A stretch of 35,779 bases of DNA from Pseudomonadota bacterium. GTDB lineage: Bacteria; Desulfobacterota; Syntrophorhabdia; Syntrophorhabdales; Syntrophorhabdaceae. The stretch spans positions 1-35,779 of the forward strand of contig JAPLKF010000092.1 of NCBI GenBank assembly GCA_026388215.1, given 5' to 3'. Made by a program: the position numbers and the translations under genes. Of this stretch, positions 17,139 through 25,675 are shown one piece after another (within the stretch, counting starts at the first letter, position 1; each line of letters starts with the position of its first letter). The notes below the pieces were generated by a model that searched no databases, was not told where the DNA came from, and worked only from the letters and a program-made list of their open reading frames with translations.

Positions 17139-17930
17139 GTGCATATTTTAGTCTTCATAAAGCAGGTGGCTGATACAGAAGCGAGAATTATAATAAAGGG
17201 TGATCAAAAGTCTCTGGAGATAGAGAATAAATATAACATAAACTTTTTTGATGAGGTTGCAATTGAAGAGGCGATAAGAATAAAGGAAAGGATTAAAGAT
17301 AGTCAGGTCACGGTATGCACCTATGGGACAAAAAAGGCAGTTGAGGCACTGAGGACAGCTATAGCAATGGGTGCAGACCGAGCCTTTTTGCTGGACAATA
17401 CTAATTTAGAGAATCATGACCCTTTAATAATAGCAAAAATACTTTCGAGCTTTGCAAAAAGGGAAGGTTTTGATTTGATTCTGTGTGGAAGGCAGGCAAT
17501 TGATGATGAGAATGCGAATATTGGGGCTATAACCGCAGAATTTTTAGGGATACCGCATGTAAGTGCAATCTTAAAATTAGAAATTATGGATGAAAAAAAG
17601 GTAAGGGTGGAGAGTGAGCTGGAAGGCGGCAGAGAGGTGGTGGAGGTACAGTTGCCTGCGCTTCTCACAACTCAAAAGGGTTTAAATGAGCCGAGGGTTC
17701 CACTCATTACCGGTGTTATGAAGGCCATGAAGGCTGCCATACCTTCAATAGACCCTTGTTCCCTGGGAATAGCAAAAGAAGATATAAATACAGATGCATC
17801 AAGGGTAATTGTCCTCTCCTATGAACCTCCAAAAAAAAGACCACCTGTGAAGATAATAGAGGGAGAAACACCCGAAGAAAAGGTTGAGAATCTGATGAAG
17901 GTCTTAAAAGAAGAAGCAAAGGCAATATAG
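17139..17930 (+). CDS. etfB: Electron transfer flavoprotein beta subunit (FixA-like)
   Basis: 263 residues, translated from a GTG start with AAAGGAGG nine bases upstream. It has the ETF-beta fold: MHILVFIKQVADTEA, FFDEVAIEEAIRIKE, ALRTAIAMGADRAFLL, LILCGRQAIDDENANIGAIT and LPALLTTQKGLNEPR. With EtfA it accepts electrons from the dehydrogenase encoded upstream. The following FixC and FixX genes suggest the FixABCX-type arrangement. Whether this subunit binds AMP or a second, bifurcating FAD cannot be decided by eye. Confidence 0.95.
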   Translation: MHILVFIKQVADTEARIIIKGDQKSLEIENKYNINFFDEVAIEEAIRIKERIKDSQVTVCTYGTKKAVEALRTAIAMGADRAFLLDNTNLENHDPLIIAKILSSFAKREGFDLILCGRQAIDDENANIGAITAEFLGIPHVSAILKLEIMDEKKVRVESELEGGREVVEVQLPALLTTQKGLNEPRVPLITGVMKAMKAAIPSIDPCSLGIAKEDINTDASRVIVLSYEPPKKRPPVKIIEGETPEEKVENLMKVLKEEAKAI

Positions 17931-17944
17931 AAGGGAGAAAAGTC

Positions 17945-18925
17945 ATGTCTAAAGATATACTCATATTTGTGGAATGCAAAGAAGGTACTGTGAGAAAGGT
18001 ATCACTTGAGTTGCTAACTAAGGGCAAGGAATTTACAGAGAGATTCTCCTCCAATTTATATGCAGTTCTTATCGGTTACCAGGTTAAAGGAATTGCTGAA
18101 GAATTAAAGGCGTTTTCGGACAAGGTACTTGTTGTGGATAATGAAATATTAAAGAATTATAGATGGGATACCTATGCGGCTGTATTAGAACAGCTCGTAA
18201 AGAAATATATACCTTATATGGTGTTTGGTGCATCCACCATAACGGGTAAGGACCTTTTTCCAAGACTTGCTGCAAGATTGAATGTGACGATAGTGTCTGA
18301 TGCAGTTGGGATAGATTTTGGTGGTGAAGGTGTGAGGATTAAAAAACCCATCTTTGGCGGAAAAATTATATCCTGGACAGCATGCAAGGAAGGCTCAACT
18401 CCGCTTGTAACATTCAGACCGAATTCGTTTTCTATCCATAAAAGGTCATTAAACGGTGAGTTAATAGAAGAATCATTGAAGATAGCAAAAGATCCAAGAT
18501 TAAATGTTGTAAATATTGAAAGGGGTGGTTCAAAGAAGGTGGATATACAGGAAGCGGATTTTATTATCTGTGGTGGCAGGGGTATGAAGGGGCCTGAAAA
18601 TTTTCAAGTCCTTGAGGAAATTGCAGATATTATGGGGGGAAGGGTAGGTGCTTCCCGTGCTGTGGTGGATAGCAAGTGGAGAGAATATGGTGACCAGGTT
18701 GGTAAAAGCGGAAAGACAGTATCGCCAAAACTCTATATAGGCTGTGGTGTATCGGGTGCATTACACCATACAATGGGAATGGACACATCAAAAGTAATCG
18801 TTGCGGTGAATAAAGACCCTAATGCCCCTATCTTTCAGTATGCTGATTATGGAATCGTAGATGACCTCTTCAATATATTGCCTATCCTTAAAGATGAATT
18901 AAAAAGGGCAAAGGAAGAAGTTTAG
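17945..18925 (+). CDS. etfA: Electron transfer flavoprotein alpha subunit (FixB-like)
   Basis: 326 residues. The N-terminal half is the divergent Rossmann-like domain (VFGASTITGKDLFPRLAARL). The C-terminal FAD-binding half has the diagnostic run GGRGMKGPENFQ, GGRVGASRAVVDSKW, QVGKSGKTVSPKLYIGCGVS and ADYGIVDDLFNILPIL. It has no extra N-terminal ferredoxin domain, unlike some anaerobe EtfA proteins. GGGAG precedes the ATG. It starts 14 bp behind etfB and ends one base before fixC. Confidence 0.96.
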   Translation: MSKDILIFVECKEGTVRKVSLELLTKGKEFTERFSSNLYAVLIGYQVKGIAEELKAFSDKVLVVDNEILKNYRWDTYAAVLEQLVKKYIPYMVFGASTITGKDLFPRLAARLNVTIVSDAVGIDFGGEGVRIKKPIFGGKIISWTACKEGSTPLVTFRPNSFSIHKRSLNGELIEESLKIAKDPRLNVVNIERGGSKKVDIQEADFIICGGRGMKGPENFQVLEEIADIMGGRVGASRAVVDSKWREYGDQVGKSGKTVSPKLYIGCGVSGALHHTMGMDTSKVIVAVNKDPNAPIFQYADYGIVDDLFNILPILKDELKRAKEEV

Positions 18926-18926
18926 A

Positions 18927-20216
18927 ATGGAAAAGATTGATGTAGTTATAGTAGGGGGAGGACTTTCAGGGCTTTCCTGTGCTTATAAGCTTGCAGAAAA
19001 GGATATGCAGGTAATTGTCCTTGAAAGGGGGGATTTCCCTGGTAGCAAAAATGTAACCGGTGGAAGGCTCTATCTCATGCCCATAAAGGAATTGATTGGA
19101 GATATGTTTGATGATGCACCCTTTGAGAGAAAGGTTGTCCGGGAGAGGTGGAGTCTTTTTGGGGAAGGAAACTCAATCAATATTGACTTTGCAAGTGAAA
19201 AACTTAGAGTAGAAGACCATAGCTATACAGTGCTCCGTGCTAACTTTGATAGATGGTTCTCAGAAAAGCTAATGGAGAAGGGTGTATTTGTGATCCCAAA
19301 ATACAGGGTGGATAACCTTTTGTGGGAGGAAAACAGGATAGTTGGCATAAAGGCCGGAGAAGAAGAGATATATGCAAACGTTGTAGTTGCCTCAGATGGT
19401 GTTCTTTCTTTTATGGCCGAGAAGGCGGGATTGAGAACAAAGATGAAACCCAAAAACTATGCAGTTGGCATAAAAGAGGTAATAGAACTGCCAAAAGAAA
19501 AGATAAATGACAGGTTCAATGTAGATAACGGGGATGGTTGTGCCCATCTGTTTGTGGGGGATGTAACAAAAGGTCTTTTTGGTGGAGGATTCTTATATAC
19601 AAACAGAGAGACTATTTCACTCGGTATAGTAGCAGGTATAAATGCGCTGATGGGAAAAACCCCCTCTATTGAAACCCATGCGTTGATGGATGCATTTAAG
19701 GAAAGGTATGAGATTAAGAGACTTATAGAGGGAGGGGGCCTTGTAGAATACTCGGCCCATATTATTCCAGAAGGTGGTTATGATGGTATCTCGAAACTTT
19801 ATGGCAATGGTATCATAGTAACAGGCGATGCGGCAGGTTTTGCGCTGAATATGGGGGTAACAGTAAGGGGAATGGAATTTGCTATTGCATCAGGAATAAT
19901 TGCCGCAGAAACCGTTATGAAAGCAAAAGAAGCTGGTGACTATTCGGGGAAGACACTTTCATATTATGAAAATAGATTAAAAGAAACCTTTGTCTTGAAG
20001 GACATGGAATCCTGTAGAAAAATGCCCGAGTTTCTCGACAACGAAGATTTTTTTACATATTATCCGAAATATTTTCCTGATTTTTTAGAAAAGGCCATGT
20101 GGTTTGGTAAAGAACCTAAAGAAAGGGTAGGAAAGACCTTGTGGGGGGCATTAAAAACCTCCGGTATGTTGAGTTTTAGAAGATTGAAAGACCTTTATAA
20201 AATTAGGAATATATGA
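18927..20216 (+). CDS. fixC: FixC-type ETF:quinone oxidoreductase-like flavoprotein
   Basis: 429 residues. The FAD-binding loop is VVIVGGGLSGLSCAYKLAEK (residues 5-24), followed by LERGDFPGSKNVTGGRLY. A second FAD contact is YGNGIIVTGDAAGFALNMG. The C-terminal part with GALKTSGML matches FixC / ETF dehydrogenase length and order. In the FixABCX complex FixC relays electrons from ETF to quinone. Here it would receive electrons from the acyl-CoA dehydrogenase through EtfAB at the inner face of the membrane. No membrane helix is visible. It follows etfA after one base and precedes fixX by 11 bp. Confidence 0.95.
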   Translation: MEKIDVVIVGGGLSGLSCAYKLAEKDMQVIVLERGDFPGSKNVTGGRLYLMPIKELIGDMFDDAPFERKVVRERWSLFGEGNSINIDFASEKLRVEDHSYTVLRANFDRWFSEKLMEKGVFVIPKYRVDNLLWEENRIVGIKAGEEEIYANVVVASDGVLSFMAEKAGLRTKMKPKNYAVGIKEVIELPKEKINDRFNVDNGDGCAHLFVGDVTKGLFGGGFLYTNRETISLGIVAGINALMGKTPSIETHALMDAFKERYEIKRLIEGGGLVEYSAHIIPEGGYDGISKLYGNGIIVTGDAAGFALNMGVTVRGMEFAIASGIIAAETVMKAKEAGDYSGKTLSYYENRLKETFVLKDMESCRKMPEFLDNEDFFTYYPKYFPDFLEKAMWFGKEPKERVGKTLWGALKTSGMLSFRRLKDLYKIRNI

Positions 20217-20227
20217 GGTGGTGAGAT

Positions 20228-20506
20228 ATGAGAATTGATGAAAAGCTTGCCATTGATGCATTTAAAACGGACAAAGAAAGTCATATAAAGATAAACCATG
20301 AGATATGCAGGTCAAAATGCAAGGTAAAATATTGTTTGTTTATCTGCCCCGGCCATCTTTATTCCTATAACGAAGAAACAGACGAGGTTGTTGTGGAGTT
20401 TGCAGGATGCCTGGAGTGCGGTACCTGTAAAGTTGCGTGTATCGAAGGTGCCATAGACTGGACATACCCTAAAGGGGAGTTCGGGGTTCAGTACAGATTT
20501 GGCTAA
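20228..20506 (+). CDS. fixX: FixX-type ferredoxin-like protein
   Basis: 92 residues. Eight cysteines fall in two groups: C27, C31, C36, C40 in ICRSKCKVKYCLFICPGHLY, and C61, C64, C67, C71 in GCLECGTCKVAC. The second group is the FixX C-x2-C-x2-C-x3-C pattern. With the Cys of the CPG motif this gives at least one [4Fe-4S] cluster. The end (DWTYPKGEFGVQYRFG) is typical of FixX. It is the electron partner of FixC and the last gene of the operon. GAGGTGG precedes the ATG. The AT-rich gap that follows belongs to the next transcription unit. Confidence 0.94.
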   Translation: MRIDEKLAIDAFKTDKESHIKINHEICRSKCKVKYCLFICPGHLYSYNEETDEVVVEFAGCLECGTCKVACIEGAIDWTYPKGEFGVQYRFG

Positions 20507-20643
20507 GATTATCTGCTAAAAAGTAACCCTTCAGTTTCATTTTTTAGTCTATTCCAAATTAACACTTGATGCTGGTTTTTTACCCTCCATATAGACTGAT
20601 TTTTTGAAATATTTTTACTGTCTACTATGATTTTAACAAAATA

Positions 20644-20748
20644 TATACTGTATAATATAATTTTTATTATTTGTATATTTAGTAATAATTACAATATATT
20701 ATAAATATTACATAATATTCTTAGTGAATCCTTGTTATGTACAGTATA
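20644..20748. promoter_or_regulatory. Palindromes TATAC(A/T)GTATA upstream of the first HTH-cyclase gene
   Basis: TATACTGTATA at 20644-20654 is a perfect palindrome around its central base. TGTACAGTATA at 20738-20748 differs at one position, and a weaker copy TTTACTGTCTA lies at 20614-20624. The same motif recurs five times before the paralogous gene at 32212. The remainder of the 334-bp gap (20507-20840) is AT-rich without coding signals. I infer operators, perhaps for the MerR-like domain coded downstream. Confidence 0.55.
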
Positions 20749-20757
20749 ATTTTTTTC

Positions 20758-20784
20758 TTGACAATTATATTTGGACTTTATAAA
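20758..20784 (+). promoter_or_regulatory. Promoter of the first HTH-cyclase gene
   Basis: TTGACA at 20758-20763, an unusually short 15-bp spacer and TATAAA at 20779-20784. The arrangement, including the upstream AATTTTTTTCTTGACA, is shared with 32113-32139 before the paralogue. A short spacer is typical of MerR-regulated promoters only in the opposite sense (those are long, 19-20 bp), so the mode of control is open. A palindrome TGTTTAAACA lies at 20808-20817 in the leader. Confidence 0.5.
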
Positions 20785-20840
20785 TTATACTATCGTGGTA
20801 AGTAATCTGTTTAAACAATGCTATTTTAAGGGTGTTAACT

Positions 20841-22346
20841 ATGTCTAAAGATACTGCTCAAACGTGGATTAACAGCAAGGAAATATTAAAAAAATGCGGT
20901 ATTTCCAGGGCAACATTAAACAACTATATTAAACTTGGGATTATTCCAAAGCCTATCGTCCAGAAACCACAAGAGGATATGAAAAAGACAAAAAAAATAG
21001 GCTATTTTCCGCAGATGGTTTTAAACAATATAGAAATGGTCAAGCGTTTAAAAAAAGAGGGGAATTCTGTAGAAAATATAGCCCAAAAATTAAAGGTAGT
21101 ACCTATTTCTGAACCTGTTACTGTGGAAGAGAAACAAAAGGTATCTGAAATTTTACACACTGGAAGTAAAGAGCTCAGGTTAACTATCGATAATATCGAG
21201 ACCCCGGCCTACCTTCTTAACTATCAATTTGAAATAGAGTGGATAAACAGGGCAGCAGAGGAAAAAATTTTTAATCAATCGGTCAGATTAATAAAAGACA
21301 CCGAGTTGAGAAATATTTTTAGATTATTCTTTAACTTGAAATTTCATGACAACATTCAGAACTGGGAGAACCTTTTTGACTTCCATGCAGCCTTTTTAAA
21401 ATCAAAAATTTCCAGGGACCTTGTTGAAAAACTATACCAGGGAATTTCTGAAAGTGAGGTCAGTTTTTTAAAAAAGGCATATGACAGGGCTCTCAGTCTG
21501 CCCAAACAAGTAATTAATCAAAATCTTATTACTATTACGAGACAGGATGGATCAAAAGAGCCGTATCGGCTCTATACCACATTTTTCAGGGAAGGTTTAT
21601 TTTTCCTTTATGTACCAAGTGATAGTTTATTTGAAGGAATAACAGAGTTTTTATCAAACCGCGGGCAGGTAATCAACGAATTGCTTCACCAACGTATGTC
21701 AACCCTGGTTTATTTTTGTGTACTTGTCGCTGATTTACAGGATTCAGTCCGTATATGCGCTGAACTGCCACCGGAAGAGTACTTTGAATTGATCAACCTG
21801 ATATGGAAAACGATGGAAGAATCTTTTAAAAAATATTACGGCATCTATGGAAAACATGTTGGTGACGGAATTGTGTATTATTTTTTAAAGGAACGGGGTT
21901 CAAACTATATTATGAATGCCATCAATTGTGCAATGGAAGTAAAAGAAAAAATGGAAAAACTTTCCATCGAGTGGAAAATACGTAAAAAGTGGGCCAATGA
22001 GCTTTATTTGAATATCGGCATAAATGAGGGCCAGGAATATATTAGTGCAATCCACGCCTCAACAAGTATAGAATTCACAGCCCTCGGTGATACTATAAAT
22101 TATGCGGCGAGGTTATCCGATATTGCCCAATATGGTTCCATATTCACTACAAAAAATTTGATGAATAAATTAAAAGAAGAAGACCGTAAAAATATCCGTT
22201 TTGGTATTAAAAGAAAATTACAGGATAGGGAAGTATTTATAGAGAATACATTTTCCCGGGTTATCGACCTTGTAAATGGAGATGATATGAGACGTGGAAA
22301 ATTTATGGATATTACAGCACTTCCTGTCACAGAAATTATTAGGTAG
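20841..22346 (+). CDS. MerR-like HTH - PAS-like - class III nucleotide cyclase fusion (copy A)
   Basis: 501 residues from the ATG at 20841, chosen because AAGGG lies before it; a GTG at 20832 is in frame. Residues about 10-80 are a MerR-type winged helix (ISRATLNNYIKLGIIPKP, VKRLKKEGNSVENIAQKL). Residues about 115-270 hold a PAS-like domain (LTIDNIETPAYLLNY, FEIEWINRAAEE). The C-terminal 210 residues are a class III cyclase: metal Asp D298 (VADLQDSVRI) and D342 (KHVGDGIVYYF) exactly 44 apart, purine-selecting K338 and T413, transition-state N420 and R424 in GDTINYAARL. All catalytic positions are present, and the Lys/Thr pair suggests ATP and class IIIb. It has no membrane segment, so the protein is soluble and could bind DNA. 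A paralogue lies at 32212. I know of no characterised protein with this architecture. Confidence 0.85.
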   Translation: MSKDTAQTWINSKEILKKCGISRATLNNYIKLGIIPKPIVQKPQEDMKKTKKIGYFPQMVLNNIEMVKRLKKEGNSVENIAQKLKVVPISEPVTVEEKQKVSEILHTGSKELRLTIDNIETPAYLLNYQFEIEWINRAAEEKIFNQSVRLIKDTELRNIFRLFFNLKFHDNIQNWENLFDFHAAFLKSKISRDLVEKLYQGISESEVSFLKKAYDRALSLPKQVINQNLITITRQDGSKEPYRLYTTFFREGLFFLYVPSDSLFEGITEFLSNRGQVINELLHQRMSTLVYFCVLVADLQDSVRICAELPPEEYFELINLIWKTMEESFKKYYGIYGKHVGDGIVYYFLKERGSNYIMNAINCAMEVKEKMEKLSIEWKIRKKWANELYLNIGINEGQEYISAIHASTSIEFTALGDTINYAARLSDIAQYGSIFTTKNLMNKLKEEDRKNIRFGIKRKLQDREVFIENTFSRVIDLVNGDDMRRGKFMDITALPVTEIIR

Positions 22347-22459
22347 AATGTTGGTACCTATTTATAAAACTTTTATGTTTGTGGTGTTATAAAACTGCAG
22401 CATGGCTAATCTATGAAAATAATAAGGATAAACAAGACTACATAATGTATAGAAAAGAG

Positions 22460-22488
22460 TTGACAATATCGGTAAAGTTTAGTAATTA
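22460..22488 (+). promoter_or_regulatory. Candidate promoter for the HTH/ExeA gene pair
   Basis: TTGACA at 22460-22465, 17-bp spacer, TAATTA at 22483-22488, about 58 bp before the ATG at 22547. The same -35/-10 pair with the same spacing recurs at 25647-25675. The gap between the cyclase and this gene has no palindrome of the TATACTGTATA type. Confidence 0.4.
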
Positions 22489-22546
22489 TTCTAAAATATA
22501 TAGAAAAAGTTTTGTGGTTCTTGAGAATATTTAAATAAGGAAGATT

Positions 22547-23038
22547 ATGGACAAAATTTGCATCGTAAAAAGAAGGAAAGGTGTAAAACAAGGACAGGAT
22601 TCAGTAGAAAAGGTTGTTGAGGTCACACCTTATACCTTGACAGACACCACCGGTCAGAATAAAGATGAAGGTTCAGTTTTTGAAGAGGTTACCAGCGATA
22701 AAGATGAAATAATCTCTGTTGAACTAACTCCTGAGCAATCTACAATGGTTCAGTCCTTGGAGTATATAAAATCTTTATCCCTGGATAAAGACCACGGTGT
22801 AAAATTGGATATGCTGCGAGATGCTGATGGGAAGGTTCTTTTCAATTTCCATTTTAGGCCTGTATATACGGTAAAGATGCTTAACTCCAAAAATGTATGT
22901 GAGATGTTACAAATAGGAAGAAGTTTTTTGGCAAAACTTGTTAAAACAAAAAAGATCAAGAGTTATAAAATTGGTAGACGGAGACGTTTTTCGTTGGAGG
23001 ATATCCTTGAGTATCTTAGCAAAAGTCTGGAGATATAG
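22547..23038 (+). CDS. Excisionase-like helix-turn-helix protein
   Basis: 163 residues. The first 60 are basic then acidic and look unstructured. Residues 61-105 form a small mixed segment (LTPEQSTMVQSLEYIKSLSL, GVKLDMLRDADGKVLFNFHF). Residues 113-160 match the HTH_17/excisionase winged helix: NSKNVCEMLQIGRSFLAKLV, KIKSYKIGRRRRFSLEDILE. Such domains bind DNA in phage excisionases and in small transcription regulators. No integrase or att site is visible, so a regulator is more likely than a recombination factor. AAGGAAG precedes the ATG. It ends 47 bp before the ExeA-type ATPase and probably shares its transcript. Confidence 0.75.
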   Translation: MDKICIVKRRKGVKQGQDSVEKVVEVTPYTLTDTTGQNKDEGSVFEEVTSDKDEIISVELTPEQSTMVQSLEYIKSLSLDKDHGVKLDMLRDADGKVLFNFHFRPVYTVKMLNSKNVCEMLQIGRSFLAKLVKTKKIKSYKIGRRRRFSLEDILEYLSKSLEI

Positions 23039-23085
23039 GTGGTCCTTGATTAAGTGGTATAACTTTTAAAAAGGAGAGTCTATAT

Positions 23086-24402
23086 ATGTATTACGAATAT
23101 TGGGGTCTTAAGAAACCACCTTTTGACAATGTCCCTGACCCATCAATGTATGTTGAATCCCATATATCGGTGGAGAACACTATAGCAGAAACACTTTTTG
23201 CTATAGAGGAAGGGAATGAATGCATTGCGGTCATTGTTGGAGATGTGGGTTTGGGGAAGACCTTATCGTTGAGAATAATCCTTGATTCCCTGGACCAGGA
23301 AAAATATAAGATAGCTTTTATTACCAATCCCGATATGTCCTTTGTACAGCTTTTGAGAGAAACTATCGGTCAGTTGACCGGGAAACAGTGTGAAACAAAA
23401 GGGAAGATAAACCTTCTGGAGACCTTTAATAAACTTTTATTTGAGACTATAGATGAAGGTAAAAAGGTCCTTATTTTTATCGATGAGGCGAATGCCATTT
23501 CCCCGGCTAATCTGGAAAGTTTAAGATTGCTTACTAACATGCAGGATGACACCAGAAATTTGTTTACTATTGTCCTTTCAGGGCAGATGGAGCTGGCAAG
23601 GAGATTAGAACATCCAAAACGCGCTAATCTGTTTCAGAGAATCGGAACCTATAACAGGATAGACAAAATTCAATCTGAAGAACTTTTAAAAAACTATGTT
23701 GAAACACGCCTGAAACTGGCGGGAGCAACAAAAAAAATATTTACCGAAGATACCTTCCCTTTTTTATGGGAATATTCTGAACATGGTATACCCCGTCTTA
23801 TTAACAAAATTTGTAAATTGTGTTTGAAGGCAGGGGAAACGAATGAGTTTGATAAGATAACTGGGGAGGTTGTAAATCAGATTGGGGAACGTTTTCAAAA
23901 ATTAACTGGACCGGACGTTCAAAAGAGGAAACCTAGAAAAAGGCCTGCAAAAGAACCAGTTCGAGAAGAAAAAGAACCCATACATGAAGAGATTGAAACC
24001 AAAATAGAAAAAGAACCAGAAAAGGTTTTTGTAAAACCGGAAGTAGAGAAGGTTGAGCATATAGAAGAAAGACCTCCTGAAGAAAAAATAAAACCAGTTT
24101 TAGAACCGGAACCCCCCAAGAAAACTGCAGAAATAATGAAAGAGGTTCCGACAGAGGCGCCAGAAGAGACAAAAATTGGTGAGTTTAAGATTAAAATTGA
24201 TATTCCTCCCAATATACTTGAGCAAGCTCAATCATCAAACAGGGAAAGCCGTCTTAAAATAGCCGGAGTTTTAGCTGCCCAGACCCTTGAAAAATATCCT
24301 CAATTGACGTCTTCGTCTTCAGCTGATCCGGTTTCTATATGGAGTGAAATCAGGGATTTAATCTTGAATAAGCTTGAACGAGAAATCGGGCCAACTCAAT
24401 AA
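23086..24402 (+). CDS. ExeA/GspA-type AAA ATPase with charged C-terminal extension
   Basis: 438 residues. MYYEYWGLKKPPFDNVPDPS is the classic start of ExeA-like ATPases. Walker A is GDVGLGKT (52-59), Walker B VLIFIDEAN (128-136), a sensor strand lies in FTIVLSGQMELARRL, and the lid reads HGIPRLINKICKLCL. The domain ends near 285. A Glu/Pro/Lys-rich linker (about 290-360) leads to a small C-terminal domain (KIKIDIPPNILEQ and WSEIRDLILNKLE). ExeA proteins remodel peptidoglycan for secretin assembly or serve transposition (TniB type). The cell-wall LysM/PG-binding domain of true GspA is not seen. GGAGAG precedes the ATG. Confidence 0.85.
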   Translation: MYYEYWGLKKPPFDNVPDPSMYVESHISVENTIAETLFAIEEGNECIAVIVGDVGLGKTLSLRIILDSLDQEKYKIAFITNPDMSFVQLLRETIGQLTGKQCETKGKINLLETFNKLLFETIDEGKKVLIFIDEANAISPANLESLRLLTNMQDDTRNLFTIVLSGQMELARRLEHPKRANLFQRIGTYNRIDKIQSEELLKNYVETRLKLAGATKKIFTEDTFPFLWEYSEHGIPRLINKICKLCLKAGETNEFDKITGEVVNQIGERFQKLTGPDVQKRKPRKRPAKEPVREEKEPIHEEIETKIEKEPEKVFVKPEVEKVEHIEERPPEEKIKPVLEPEPPKKTAEIMKEVPTEAPEETKIGEFKIKIDIPPNILEQAQSSNRESRLKIAGVLAAQTLEKYPQLTSSSSADPVSIWSEIRDLILNKLEREIGPTQ

Positions 24403-24425
24403 TAAACACACTTGCCTTAGTTCTT

Positions 24426-25331
24426 TCAGGATTCTTTGTTTTCCAGTTTTTGTAAAATCTGTTGTGCCTTCCTGTTTTTTGGGTTTATGGATAGCACGAA
24501 ATTGAGCCTTCGGAGAATTTCCTCCCTTTTTGAACCTTCTGGATTTGACCTTTCCCGTATATAATCAAGGTGGACAAGGTTGTAATTGGCCTGTTCATGT
24601 AATGGATTCAATGAGAGGGAAGTTTTATAGGCAGAAACAGCATCTTCATAATTTCCCATCTCTTCGTAAATAGAACCAAGGTTATTCCATACCTCTGGAT
24701 GATTGCGGTCTAATTCTATTACCCGTTTGTATGACTCTATTGCGTTTTTGTAGTCACCCTGCTGTGTATACAGATTACCAAGATGGAAAAGGGCCTTTAT
24801 ATGGTCAGGGTCTATTTCTAAAACCTTTTTATACTGCTCCATTGCTTCATCGAACATATCCTGGCGGTCGTGTAAAACAGCGAGGCAAAAGCGGGGTGAA
24901 ACAGTAAGGGGATCGATTTCTATAGCCTTTTTATATTGTTCAATTGCCCCCTGATAATCACCCTGTAAATCTGCTATCTGGGCAAGATTGATTGTTGCTT
25001 CAACATCTAAAGGGTTTAGTTTAAGCGCCTTTTCATACATCTGTTTTGCGCTACCGAATCGCTCCATTCTTTCGTAGACATAGCCCAGGTTGTTATATGC
25101 CTCAGGATTATCAGGTTCAAGGTCAACCACTTTATTAAAACACTTTAAAGCCTTATCATAATCTTCCTTTTGTAAATAAATAAAACCAAGATTCACGTAT
25201 CCATCTGTAAACTTATTATCGAGTTGTATGCTTTTTTTATAAGCTACAATGGCTTTATCGACATTAGATTCAGTGCTGTCATAGTTGTACCCTTCCATGA
25301 ACCATTCCCTGGCAGTCTTTTTTTTGCTCAT
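24426..25331 (-). CDS. Tetratricopeptide-repeat protein
   Basis: 301 residues, almost entirely TPRs: about seven consecutive 34-residue units from residue 40 to 250, each with the W/Y..LG..Y...G.Y..A...Y.KA....P pattern (for example YNNLGYVYERMERFGSAKQM and WNNLGSIYEEMGNYEDAVSA). There is no signal peptide or catalytic domain, so it is probably a cytoplasmic protein-protein scaffold. AAGGAGG is correctly placed. It is convergent with the ExeA gene (24 bp apart) and divergent from the membrane cyclase gene, which also contains a TPR-like segment. Confidence 0.9.
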   Translation of the reverse strand: MSKKKTAREWFMEGYNYDSTESNVDKAIVAYKKSIQLDNKFTDGYVNLGFIYLQKEDYDKALKCFNKVVDLEPDNPEAYNNLGYVYERMERFGSAKQMYEKALKLNPLDVEATINLAQIADLQGDYQGAIEQYKKAIEIDPLTVSPRFCLAVLHDRQDMFDEAMEQYKKVLEIDPDHIKALFHLGNLYTQQGDYKNAIESYKRVIELDRNHPEVWNNLGSIYEEMGNYEDAVSAYKTSLSLNPLHEQANYNLVHLDYIRERSNPEGSKREEILRRLNFVLSINPKNRKAQQILQKLENKES

Positions 25332-25415
25332 TTACCCTCCTCCTTGAGGTTCTGTCTCAAATTTAAAGGAAACGAATGTGTTCTGAAACGGGATATCTTT
25401 TATAAAATTTTAAAC

Positions 25416-25444
25416 ATGCTATCAAACGAGTAATTCCTTGTCAA
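25416..25444 (-). promoter_or_regulatory. Candidate promoter of the TPR gene
   Basis: On the minus strand TTGACA (25439-25444), 17-bp spacer and TAGCAT (25416-25421), about 85 bp before the ATG at 25331. Confidence 0.45.
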
Positions 25445-25646
25445 GGGTAAAGAGACCAGAATAACCCTTGAAATTTATAACTGAAGCCCATCGACATCTA
25501 TCCAGTGTATGACCTATACAATAAAAAAGTTAAGGGAAGCCTCTAACTACAGGCTAAATCGACTATATTGATGAAATTAAGAAAATAAATAAAATGCCGA
25601 TTATTAAAATTGAAGGGAAGGCGATTAACCGGTTAGTACTTTATCG

Positions 25647-25675
25647 TTGACAAAATTTATAGGTAGTGGTAATTA
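25647..25675 (+). promoter_or_regulatory. Candidate promoter of the leader ORF and membrane cyclase
   Basis: TTGACA at 25647-25652, 17-bp spacer, TAATTA at 25670-25675. It is the same hexamer pair and spacing as the promoter at 22460. It would give a leader of about 80 bases before the leader ORF. Confidence 0.4.
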
